From: UBA10110 sp964354145
GTDB taxonomy: Bacteria; Patescibacteriota; Kazan-3B-28; UBA10110
Length of the DNA: 33,934 bases
Direction: 5' to 3'
Assembly (NCBI GenBank): GCA_964354145.1
Contig: CAYGXX010000002.1
Coordinates: forward strand, 1-33,934
This document shows positions 22,072-29,617 of this stretch, piece after piece. How positions within the stretch are numbered: position 1 is the stretch's first letter; every line of letters begins with the position of its first letter. Made by a program: the position numbers and the translations under genes. The notes under the pieces are model-generated. The model was not told the DNA's origin. It searched no databases and saw only the letters and a program-made list of their open reading frames with translations.

Positions 22072-23589
22072 TTGGCGAAGAAAATTAAATCTTTATCTTG
22101 TTTGTTGGTCTTGCTAGTAGGCGTTATGTTACCAGCGTCAGCTTTTGGGCTGGCCGCTAGTGGTATGAGTATTGCGCCAGAGGTAAATGCTAAGTTTCCC
22201 GACCGCAAGGGTTGGTTTATTTACGAAGAAGTGGAACCCGGCGCAGTCATTGAGGATGCAGCCAGGGTAATAAACTTAGGCGACAAGCCCAACACTATCA
22301 CTATCGAAGCTGTGGATGCACTTATGACTCCCGATGGCGGTTTTGCTCTAATAGGAGAACCAAAGAACAATACAGACATTGGCAACTGGATAGAACTCAC
22401 TAAAACCGAAGTAACCTTAGCCCCCAATAAAGAACAAATTATCCCCTTCAAAATTAAAGTGCCCGAAGACGCAGAGGTGGGAGACCATATTGGCGCATTA
22501 GCGGTGTACCGGAGTAACCAAGAAACAGAAGGAACCATTAAAGCTGGGGGCGCCCAAGTAAGTATCAGCACCCGAGTGGGCGCCCGGATATATCTGACCG
22601 TTAAAGGAAATATTACCCGCCAACTAACACTGCTTAAGCGAGCGATGTATGGTCGTGGTCAAAAACTGATCTTCTATTTCAAAATGGAGAACTTGGGTAA
22701 TATTCGAGCTGAAGTAGCAATGACGACCAAGATTTATAGTATTTGGGGACTCTACGACAGCAAAGAAAATATTTCCATCGGGCAAATCTTTCCTAAGCAA
22801 ACTACTACGATTGAAACAACCTGGCCAGGCAAAGGGAGACCGATTTTTGGTCCTTACTTAGCTCTCATTACTCTTGAGGATACCTTCCAAGGGCTAAACC
22901 CAGCTCAAAGCACCATGCCGCCGCCTGCTCCACCGATTCATACCTGGGCACTCTTCTTCTTTATCCCCTACACTCAAATGGCGGTTCTACTTATTCTGCT
23001 TTTCCTCATTTGGTTTATTATTCAAGCGAGACGTTGGAGGCAGATGGCCCGGTTGGCACAAATGCGAGTAGTAGCCCACAGGGTCAAGCGAGGTGATCAT
23101 TTAGTAGATATTGCTGCTCACTACGGAATAAGTTGGAAGCTATTGGCCCAGTTGAATGAAATCAAACCGCCATATGACTTCAAAGAAACCAAAACCATCT
23201 ATGTGCCTGATAGGCAAGGTCAATGCAGATATCTGCCAGTTCCTAACATATTGGCTTATTTGTTTGCCCAAATTCTTCATCCTGGTTTCTTCTTCCGTCA
23301 TCCTGAACTCGATTCAGGATCTCCAGGATCTAGATTCCGGCTCGGAGGCCGGAATGACAAGGCAGAGCCCGGAATGACAAGAGGAAGATCGGACAGAATG
23401 ACAAAAGGGGTTGTCATCAAGCCGACTAGTTACACCATCATTATTCAGCCAGGCGATACCCGGAAGGATGTGGAACAATTCACAGGATTAGCTTGGAAAA
23501 AGATAGTCAAATTTAATCGCCTGAAGCCCAAGTTTCGGCTAAAAGCCGGACTTGAATTGGAGGTACCAGAACAGGATGATGAAAAATAA
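22072..23589 (+). CDS. Exported WxLIP/DUF916-like protein with membrane segment and two LysM domains (paralogue)
   Basis: This 505-residue protein starts at TTG with a signal peptide (CLLVLLVGVMLPASAFG). The ectodomain has EPGAVIEDAARVINLGDKPNTITIEAVDA...DGGF and IKVPEDAEVGDHIGALAVY, matching its cassette 1 paralogue at 9056-10561. A membrane segment follows (MAVLLILLFLIWFIIQ), then a basic stretch, then two LysM repeats (HRVKRGDHLVDIAAHYGIS and TIIIQPGDTRKDVEQFTGLA). Between the LysM repeats lies an in-frame insertion of family A and B repeats reading RHPELDSGS and GRNDKAEPGMT. The last 14 bases overlap the start of the large secreted-protein gene. As in its partner, charge distribution predicts LysM on the cytoplasmic side. 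The role as a tether or organiser of WxL-like proteins is inferred. Confidence 0.76.
   Translation: MAKKIKSLSCLLVLLVGVMLPASAFGLAASGMSIAPEVNAKFPDRKGWFIYEEVEPGAVIEDAARVINLGDKPNTITIEAVDALMTPDGGFALIGEPKNNTDIGNWIELTKTEVTLAPNKEQIIPFKIKVPEDAEVGDHIGALAVYRSNQETEGTIKAGGAQVSISTRVGARIYLTVKGNITRQLTLLKRAMYGRGQKLIFYFKMENLGNIRAEVAMTTKIYSIWGLYDSKENISIGQIFPKQTTTIETTWPGKGRPIFGPYLALITLEDTFQGLNPAQSTMPPPAPPIHTWALFFFIPYTQMAVLLILLFLIWFIIQARRWRQMARLAQMRVVAHRVKRGDHLVDIAAHYGISWKLLAQLNEIKPPYDFKETKTIYVPDRQGQCRYLPVPNILAYLFAQILHPGFFFRHPELDSGSPGSRFRLGGRNDKAEPGMTRGRSDRMTKGVVIKPTSYTIIIQPGDTRKDVEQFTGLAWKKIVKFNRLKPKFRLKAGLELEVPEQDDEK
23287..23405. repeat. Family A plus family B-like repeat insertion in the LysM linker of cassette 2
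   Basis: A complete family A palindrome (core CCTGAACTCGATTCAGG, 23296-23322) is followed by GATTCCGGCTCGGAGGCCGGAATGACA and two further GGAATGACA/GAATGACA tails. The block is read in frame between the two LysM domains. It is a different repeat family from the insertion at the same linker of the paralogue. Confidence 0.83.
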
Positions 23590-26500
23590 ATGTCATTATC
23601 TAAAAATTAAACACCCGCCCTATCTACTCAAGCCTTACAAACTAACTCGGTTTCAATGGTTAGTTTGGTTGGTTGGTATCAGTCTGATCTTCAATATCTT
23701 CGCTCTTATCCCTCTATCTTATGCCGCCACTACCGACGCCATGATCGTCTATGATGATCGGACTGTCGGCAACTCCACCCCCAAATACAAGCAGTGGAAC
23801 GGATCTTCTTGGGGCAGTGCGAGTTCCGCCACTGTGGTGACCGGAGATATCTTGTATATGGAATTAAAGTTCTCACCCGTTGCCGACAAAGCATTATTAC
23901 TAGTTCAGGGCAGCTCGGGAGTATTGTCTGCTCAAACGTGGACCGGAGGTGCCACTAACAGCTGGGGCTCGGTCACTACAATTGGAACATTAGGGCAAGG
24001 CACTCTGGAAGACGCCGGGACTAGTGATGCTGACTACTACCGGTCTTGGGATTTTGAATTTGAACAAACCTCCGGAGATGCCGTAGTGGTCTACAATGAC
24101 GGCACCGCCGATCCGGACTATAAGGTCTGGAGCAACTCTTCCGGTAACTGGGACGGTTCGGGTACTAACATTAACGTCCTGACCGCTGGTTCCCCTAACT
24201 GGATTGAGTTGGCTTCTCACCCAGGCAGTGATCGGCTCGCCATGATCTTGGTGGATAGTGCCGTGGACATCTACGGGATGAGGTGGGATGGTAGCGCCTG
24301 GGATGACATGAACTCTGGCGGAGACGAAGCGGTCTGGGATGCTAGTGCCGCCATCGCTACTCGCAAGTGCATGGATGTGGCCTTTGAGACCACAACCGGT
24401 GACATTATTTTTATTTGGGGAGACACCACTGCCACCGACCAGTATTACCGCGAATATTCCGAAAGCGGAGTAACCTTAGGAGCCGCTACCTTGTTGGATA
24501 TCTCCACTGCCAATACTACTAACTGGGTCCGTCTGGCTGCCGATCCAACCGCCTCCTCTGACCAGATCCTGTTAGGCGTGCAGGACGGATCACTCGACTT
24601 GAACACCCGAGAGTGGAGCGGGACGGGATGGGATGCCGCGCACTCTGAACATGACAGCGCAGTGGAAAACATCAGAAGCATGAACTTCGACATCATCTGG
24701 GAGACTCATTCCAGTAATCCCGGTGAGGCCTGGCTAGTCTACGGGGATGATGCCGGGACATCTTCTCGCCATTGGACCGGTTCGGCCTGGGACAGTATCG
24801 TCGCTCTGACCAGTGATGATGATGCTGCGGTAGTTCGGTTGGCAGCCAACCCTTATGATGGTGCTCTGTTAGCAGCCGTCTATGAAGATAATTCTTCTAA
24901 TTCCGATAATTTAGAAGAATCTCACATCACCGGCGGAGGCAGTGCTTGGTCTGCTCAGGGCGAGATTTGGACTGGACCGGTATATAGCAACACCGCCACG
25001 GAGTTTGGAGGGTCGGGCTTTCGCACAGCCATCGCCGCGGAGATGTATGGTTCTTCTACCGACGCCATGATCGTCTATGATGATCGGACTGTCGGCAACT
25101 CCACCCCCAAATACAAGCAGTGGAACGGATCTTCTTGGGGCAGTGCGAGTTCCGCCACTGTGGTGACCGGAGATATCTTGTATATGGAATTAAAGTTCTC
25201 ACCCGTTGCCGACAAAGCATTATTACTAGTTCAGGGCAGCTCGGGAGTATTGTCTGCTCAAACGTGGACCGGAGGTGCCACTAACAGCTGGGGCTCGGTC
25301 ACTACAATTGGAACATTAGGGCAAGGCACTCTGGAAGACGCCGGGACTAGTGATGCTGACTACTACCGGTCTTGGGATTTTGAATTTGAACAAACCTCCG
25401 GAGATGCCGTAGTGGTCTACAATGACGGCACCGCCGATCCGGACTATAAGGTCTGGAGCAACTCTTCCGGTAACTGGGACGGTTCGGGTACTAACATTAA
25501 CGTCCTGACCGCTGGTTCCCCTAACTGGATTGAGTTGGCTTCTCACCCAGGCAGTGATCGGCTCGCCATGATCTTGGTGGATAGTGCCGTGGACATCTAC
25601 GGGATGAGGTGGGATGGTAGCGCCTGGGATGACATGAACTCTGGCGGAGACGAAGCGGTCTGGGATGCTAGTGCCGCCATCGCTACTCGCAAGTGCATGG
25701 ATGTGGCCTTTGAGACCACAACCGGTGACATTATTTTTATTTGGTCTGATACTACCTCAACCGACCAGTATTACCGCGAGTACTCCCAAAGTGGCGTAAC
25801 CTTAGGGGCTGCTACCTTATTGGATGTTTCAGTGGCAGGAGGCATAGGCCACTGGTTAAGGTTGGCCGCCGATCCCACCGCCTCCTCCGATCAAATCCTA
25901 TTTGGGATGCAAGACGCCGGACTCGACTTGAACACCCGAGAGTGGAGCGGAACGGGATGGGATTCCGAGCACGCTGAACATGACGCAGGACTTGAGGTCT
26001 TAAAATGTATGAACTTCGACATCATCTGGGAAACTTATTCTGGCAACCCCAACGAGGCCTGGCTAGTCTATGGGGATGATGCCGGGACATCCTCCCGCCA
26101 TTGGACTGGTTCGGCCTGGGACGGTATCGTCGCTCTGACCAGTGATGATGACACTAGCCTAGTGCGATTGGCGGCCCTCCCCGACAGTGGGGATTTACTC
26201 GCTGCCTCGTATGAAAGCAATGCTGCCGCTACCGATAATTTAGAAGAATCTCACATCACTGGCGGAGGCAGTGCTTGGTCTGCTCAGGGCGAGATTTGGA
26301 CTGGGCCGGTTGAAAGTAGTACTGCCACGGAGATGGCCGGACCGGGATTTAAAGTAGCGATAGCCGGGGAGATAGCAGAAGGCGCAACATTAGGGATCAC
26401 CGCTCCGGCTGATGTTACTCTAACTACGGGCAATCCAGGCGACATTAAAGAAACTACTTGGAGCGCAGGTGAGAAGGTAGTGGTAACTGACGGCGGGTCA

Positions 26501-26818
26501 GGTTGGAGCTTGACGGTAATTATGCAGACCACTTTGACCGCGGAAGGGTCATATACCATCCCTGATGCGAATATAAAAATTCGCAAAGATGGCACAGTAG
26601 GCGGAGGGGGCGATGCTTATACGATCTGGTCAGGAACTTATACTAACATTACCGAGACCAACGCCACCGAATCATTAGATACATCGCGCACAGTAGGAGT
26701 ACGAAGCAGCGGTACGGGCGGTGATACATCGGAAGTGCGCCCAACCATTCAAGTGGTAATTCCGGTTGGGCAACATCCAGCCGATTACACTGGAGCTATG
26801 AGATTCACCGTGGCCTAA
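23576..26818 (+). CDS. Large secreted protein with two near-identical repeats and C-terminal WxL-like module
   Basis: This protein has about 1080 residues. One N-terminal hydrophobic segment (WLVWLVGISLIFNIFALIPLSYA) serves as the export signal. Then come two tandem units of about 442 residues, rich in W-D-G-S patterns such as WNGSSWGS, SGNWDGSG, DGSAWDDM and STGWD-like blocks spaced 50-70 residues apart, suggesting beta-propeller or beta-sandwich blades. The C-terminal part (VVVTDGGSGWSLTVIM, ending in DYTGAMRFTVA) has a true W-S-L motif and resembles a WxL module. The DNA of the first part of each unit (688 bp) is identical. I chose the ATG at 23576, near a GGAGG sequence, over an upstream TTG at 23552; the start overlaps the LysM gene. 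The partner in cassette 1 is the 971-residue protein at 6127. Confidence 0.75.
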   Translation: MMKNKCHYLKIKHPPYLLKPYKLTRFQWLVWLVGISLIFNIFALIPLSYAATTDAMIVYDDRTVGNSTPKYKQWNGSSWGSASSATVVTGDILYMELKFSPVADKALLLVQGSSGVLSAQTWTGGATNSWGSVTTIGTLGQGTLEDAGTSDADYYRSWDFEFEQTSGDAVVVYNDGTADPDYKVWSNSSGNWDGSGTNINVLTAGSPNWIELASHPGSDRLAMILVDSAVDIYGMRWDGSAWDDMNSGGDEAVWDASAAIATRKCMDVAFETTTGDIIFIWGDTTATDQYYREYSESGVTLGAATLLDISTANTTNWVRLAADPTASSDQILLGVQDGSLDLNTREWSGTGWDAAHSEHDSAVENIRSMNFDIIWETHSSNPGEAWLVYGDDAGTSSRHWTGSAWDSIVALTSDDDAAVVRLAANPYDGALLAAVYEDNSSNSDNLEESHITGGGSAWSAQGEIWTGPVYSNTATEFGGSGFRTAIAAEMYGSSTDAMIVYDDRTVGNSTPKYKQWNGSSWGSASSATVVTGDILYMELKFSPVADKALLLVQGSSGVLSAQTWTGGATNSWGSVTTIGTLGQGTLEDAGTSDADYYRSWDFEFEQTSGDAVVVYNDGTADPDYKVWSNSSGNWDGSGTNINVLTAGSPNWIELASHPGSDRLAMILVDSAVDIYGMRWDGSAWDDMNSGGDEAVWDASAAIATRKCMDVAFETTTGDIIFIWSDTTSTDQYYREYSQSGVTLGAATLLDVSVAGGIGHWLRLAADPTASSDQILFGMQDAGLDLNTREWSGTGWDSEHAEHDAGLEVLKCMNFDIIWETYSGNPNEAWLVYGDDAGTSSRHWTGSAWDGIVALTSDDDTSLVRLAALPDSGDLLAASYESNAAATDNLEESHITGGGSAWSAQGEIWTGPVESSTATEMAGPGFKVAIAGEIAEGATLGITAPADVTLTTGNPGDIKETTWSAGEKVVVTDGGSGWSLTVIMQTTLTAEGSYTIPDANIKIRKDGTVGGGGDAYTIWSGTYTNITETNATESLDTSRTVGVRSSGTGGDTSEVRPTIQVVIPVGQHPADYTGAMRFTVA
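23731..24418 (+). repeat. 688-bp direct repeat, unit 1
   Basis: This segment is identical, as far as I can read, to 25057-25744 (offset 1326). It encodes the first half of tandem unit 1. Identity stops abruptly after TTATTTGG; the following part of the unit is only similar. Confidence 0.9.
25057..25744 (+). repeat. 688-bp direct repeat, unit 2
   Basis: Second copy of the 688-bp segment. The rest of the two units has diverged (for example ATLLDISTANTTNW against ATLLDVSVAGGIGHW), so the identical part is younger than the tandem duplication itself. Confidence 0.9.
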
Positions 26819-26840
26819 AAGATTCACTTCTTCACTCCTT

Positions 26841-26870
26841 GTCATCCCTCGACTGCGGTCGGGATGACAG
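26841..26870. repeat. Family B-like palindrome, intergenic
   Basis: Arms GTCATCCCTCGA and TCGGGATGAC enclose a short centre, just after the large secreted-protein gene. It could act as a weak hairpin terminator, but no T tract follows. Confidence 0.7.
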
Positions 26871-26936
26871 GAAGAGAATGGTCGGGATAGGGAGACAGAG
26901 ACAAAAATCCAAGGGCTGGATTAAGAAATCCTTCTA

Positions 26937-26965
26937 TTGACGAAGTAGACATTTTATGATATAAT
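26937..26965 (+). promoter_or_regulatory. Sigma-70-type promoter of the Kre9/NBR1-like gene
   Basis: TTGACG and a perfect TATAAT are separated by exactly 17 bases; the ATG follows 26 bases after the -10. It starts a transcription unit separate from cassette 2. Confidence 0.88.
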
Positions 26966-26991
26966 GAAAAGAATATCTCTTTATTATAACT

Positions 26992-28434
26992 ATGCTAAAA
27001 CAAATACAAAAAACAATCCTAACAGTTTTGAAAGAGGAGTTAATTACATTCCTGGCTCTTCTGATAGCGGCTACCGGAATATTTTTTGCCAAAGCCGAAT
27101 CTGATATTTCTTTCCATCTGACTGTCTACCCCGCTGGTGGATCCATCACAGTAACTGCCCCGAACGGAGGGGAAACCTGGACAGTTAATACAAGCGCGGC
27201 TATCACGTGGACTACACTGGGTCCTATTGATTATGTAAAAATCGAACTACAGAGAACATCTGGAGGTAGCTGGGAAACTATCACCGAATCCACCACCAAT
27301 GACGGGAGTTATTCTTGGCCAGTAACTGCACCTACTACTATCCAAGCTTTGATTAGGATCTCTAAAGTAGGCGATGACACTTTTAATGATACAAGTAATG
27401 CTGTTCTCACCATCCAAAGCAGCGGGGGCGGGGGTGGTGGAGGTGGCTACTCTTATATTCCTACTCAACCAATTCTCCCTAAGGAAACACCAGCAAAAAA
27501 AACCATAGACCTAAAATCGGCTCTTACCATAGTGGATTATTCGCCCAAAATTATTGTCCATGATCGGCCCAATAAACTGTTTGTTTATGCGAAGAAAAAG
27601 GTAGATTTACCAGAAGATTTACTAAAAGATGTGGTGGTGGAGTTAGCAGCTCCGTCAGCGGTCTACGTCGCTACTGTTGCCCGCATAGCTCCAGCCCCTA
27701 ACGATCCCACGCTAATCATCTTAGAATATTTAATTCCGTCTTTTACTCCACCTAAAGGCTTGATAGATCTGAAAGTTGTAGTTCAATCGGAAAAAATAAT
27801 ACTAGCTGATAATTTCAAGATTTTTGTGATCGATGCGTTGCCTCCACAAGAATTAAAAGTTAAAGTACCTGTACTAGATACCCGTACGATAGAAATACTT
27901 TCCCAAGCAGAGAGCAAGATTAGCCTAAGATTTACTAACACCGGGAATCTGGACTGGGATAACCTCTTGCAACCGATCCACATTGGGACCAGCCGACCGC
28001 GCGACCGTAAATCCAAATTCATCCACTTCAGTTGGCCTTACTCTAATCGGGCGGTTCGGGTAGTGTTGCCCGGCATAATCAAACCGGGAGAAAGTTTTGA
28101 TACCGAATTCACAGTCCAAGCTCCGATGGTAAAACGTCCTACCAGATTCACTGAATATTTTGCACTGGTAGCTGACGGTTTGGCTTGGGTGGAAGATTCA
28201 GAATTTAAAGTCAATATTCTAGTTAAACCTTCGCCTCAATCAAAATCTACCACTGTGACAAAGCCTGTTCCGAAACCCTCTACTGGCGGGATAACTCAAC
28301 CTCAAGAGTCAAAGACCCCATCACCCTACCAACAAACTAAAACCCCGCCTTCCGCTATAACAAAAATTGCAGGACAGTTAGTCGGGCTGTTAAATAATCT
28401 CTTCCAGAAAATAAAACCATTCTTCAAGTTCTAA
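26992..28434 (+). CDS. Secreted protein with Kre9/KNH-like and NBR1-like Ig domains
   Basis: This 480-residue protein has an N-terminal hydrophobic segment (FLALLIAATGIFFAKA) for export. The first domain (SITVTAPNGGETWTVNTSAAITW...VKIELQ...DGSYSWPV) matches the Kre9/KNH-type Ser/Thr-rich domain common in bacterial surface proteins. A GGGGGGGGY linker follows, then an Ig-like region. A domain with LRFTNTGNLDWDN, GIIKPGESFDTEFTVQAP and EYFALVADGLAWVED resembles the NBR1-type Ig-like domain. The C-terminal 80 residues are Pro/Ser/Thr/Lys-rich and end in an amphipathic stretch with no obvious anchor. It has its own strong promoter. It is probably a cell-surface protein; the ligand is unknown. Confidence 0.75.
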   Translation: MLKQIQKTILTVLKEELITFLALLIAATGIFFAKAESDISFHLTVYPAGGSITVTAPNGGETWTVNTSAAITWTTLGPIDYVKIELQRTSGGSWETITESTTNDGSYSWPVTAPTTIQALIRISKVGDDTFNDTSNAVLTIQSSGGGGGGGGYSYIPTQPILPKETPAKKTIDLKSALTIVDYSPKIIVHDRPNKLFVYAKKKVDLPEDLLKDVVVELAAPSAVYVATVARIAPAPNDPTLIILEYLIPSFTPPKGLIDLKVVVQSEKIILADNFKIFVIDALPPQELKVKVPVLDTRTIEILSQAESKISLRFTNTGNLDWDNLLQPIHIGTSRPRDRKSKFIHFSWPYSNRAVRVVLPGIIKPGESFDTEFTVQAPMVKRPTRFTEYFALVADGLAWVEDSEFKVNILVKPSPQSKSTTVTKPVPKPSTGGITQPQESKTPSPYQQTKTPPSAITKIAGQLVGLLNNLFQKIKPFFKF

Positions 28435-28505
28435 CCAAATAATATACTGAAATAACCCGCCAGCCGATCAGAGGCGGACGGAATGGCGAGAAAATAAATA
28501 ATGGA

Positions 28506-28525
28506 CGCCCCACGGGGGGTTTTGG
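28506..28525 (+). terminator. Possible weak terminator
   Basis: A CCCC/GGGG stem with a three-base loop is followed by GTTTT, 75 bases after the Kre9-like gene. The loop is very tight, so this is a tentative call. Confidence 0.3.
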
Positions 28526-28537
28526 TGAGAATTATTA

Positions 28538-28543
28538 TACAAT
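28538..28543 (+). promoter_or_regulatory. -10 box for a leaderless capA-like transcript
   Basis: TACAAT (within TATACAAT) ends six bases before the ATG, the same spacing as at proS and argS. No good -35 is visible. Confidence 0.45.
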
Positions 28544-28549
28544 GGGTTC

Positions 28550-29617
28550 ATGCAAGTACAAGACAAAATCTATATCGGCATAGGAGGGTTATTTATTTTA
28601 TATGCGCTGGCCAACTATACCTATGGCCAACCACCCACAACCACTAATAATGAATCAGCAGAAGTTTCGCTGAAACCCGTAAAAATTATCGCGGTTGGAG
28701 ATATTAATTTGGGGCGTCAAACCGGGCAAAAGATTTTAGCTGGAGAAATCAACTATCCTTTCGCCAATATTTCCGATTATTTAAAATCAGCTGATATTAC
28801 TTTTGGCAATTTGGAAAGCCAATTAGCCGACCTCGGGGGCGAAACCCAATCCCCGACCAACGAGTATAGGTTTGCGGGGCCTCCCACCGGGGCGGATAGC
28901 TTGGCTGCTGCTGGTTTTGATATCATATCCCTTGCAAACAATCATATGTGGGATTATGGCAAGGATCATTTATTGGAAACAATTGATAATTTGGAAAGAT
29001 TAGGAATCAAGTATACTGGTGCCAGCAAAACTACCGAAAATTTATATCAGCCAGTGGTTATGGAAATAAACGGCCAAAAGATTGCCTGGTTCGCTGTGAC
29101 CGCTATTCTAAATGGTTACGAAAATGCGGGGGCCAAAGATTATGTGGCTTGGGCTGATGATGATCGTTTGATTGCTGCCATCCAACAATTAAGAAATCCT
29201 CCTCCAGAATCATCTATAGGAGTAAACTGGATAATCGTTTCGATGCACCGCGGCGTAGAGTATGCCGCCACACCTTCAACGCCCCAGATAAAATTCGCCC
29301 ATAAAGTAATTGATGCCGGAGCCAATGTTGTGATCGGACATCATCCCCATGTACCAGAGGGCATTGAAAGTTATAACAATGGCATAATTTTTTACTCGCT
29401 CGGTAATTTTGCTTTTTGGCAGCCCTTTGACTATTGGACCCAGCATAGTTTTGTCGTGGAACTCACGTTGCATCCGGATGGTAAATTCGATCACCTGATA
29501 GTCCCCATCAATGCTGGCTGGCAGCCGGAGCTAAGCAATGAAACCGACCAAACTAAAATTAAAGAATATCTCCTCAAATTGTCGGATAAACTAAATGGCA
29601 CTAGCGAAAATCAATAG
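28550..29617 (+). CDS. CapA/PgsA-like membrane-anchored metallophosphoesterase
   Basis: This 355-residue protein has an N-terminal membrane anchor (IGIGGLFILYALANYTYG) and an external calcineurin-like domain of the PGA_cap/CapA family. Metal-binding and active-site motifs are visible in order: AVGDINLGR, FGNLES, SLANNHMWDYG, SMHRGVEY, GHHPHVPEG and YSLGNFAF. Family members support poly-glutamate capsule or other surface-polymer synthesis, but many uncharacterised homologues exist, so the substrate is unknown. No ligase genes (CapB/CapC) are present. The 3' end overlaps comM by 23 bases, so the two are co-transcribed although their functions seem unrelated. Confidence 0.88.
   Translation: MQVQDKIYIGIGGLFILYALANYTYGQPPTTTNNESAEVSLKPVKIIAVGDINLGRQTGQKILAGEINYPFANISDYLKSADITFGNLESQLADLGGETQSPTNEYRFAGPPTGADSLAAAGFDIISLANNHMWDYGKDHLLETIDNLERLGIKYTGASKTTENLYQPVVMEINGQKIAWFAVTAILNGYENAGAKDYVAWADDDRLIAAIQQLRNPPPESSIGVNWIIVSMHRGVEYAATPSTPQIKFAHKVIDAGANVVIGHHPHVPEGIESYNNGIIFYSLGNFAFWQPFDYWTQHSFVVELTLHPDGKFDHLIVPINAGWQPELSNETDQTKIKEYLLKLSDKLNGTSENQ

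Noticed and set aside
23990..25546. Identical minus-strand ORFs of 76 codons in both repeat units
   Set aside because: They exist only because the 688-bp block is duplicated. No start signal or family was seen, and they lie wholly within the coding strand's repeats.
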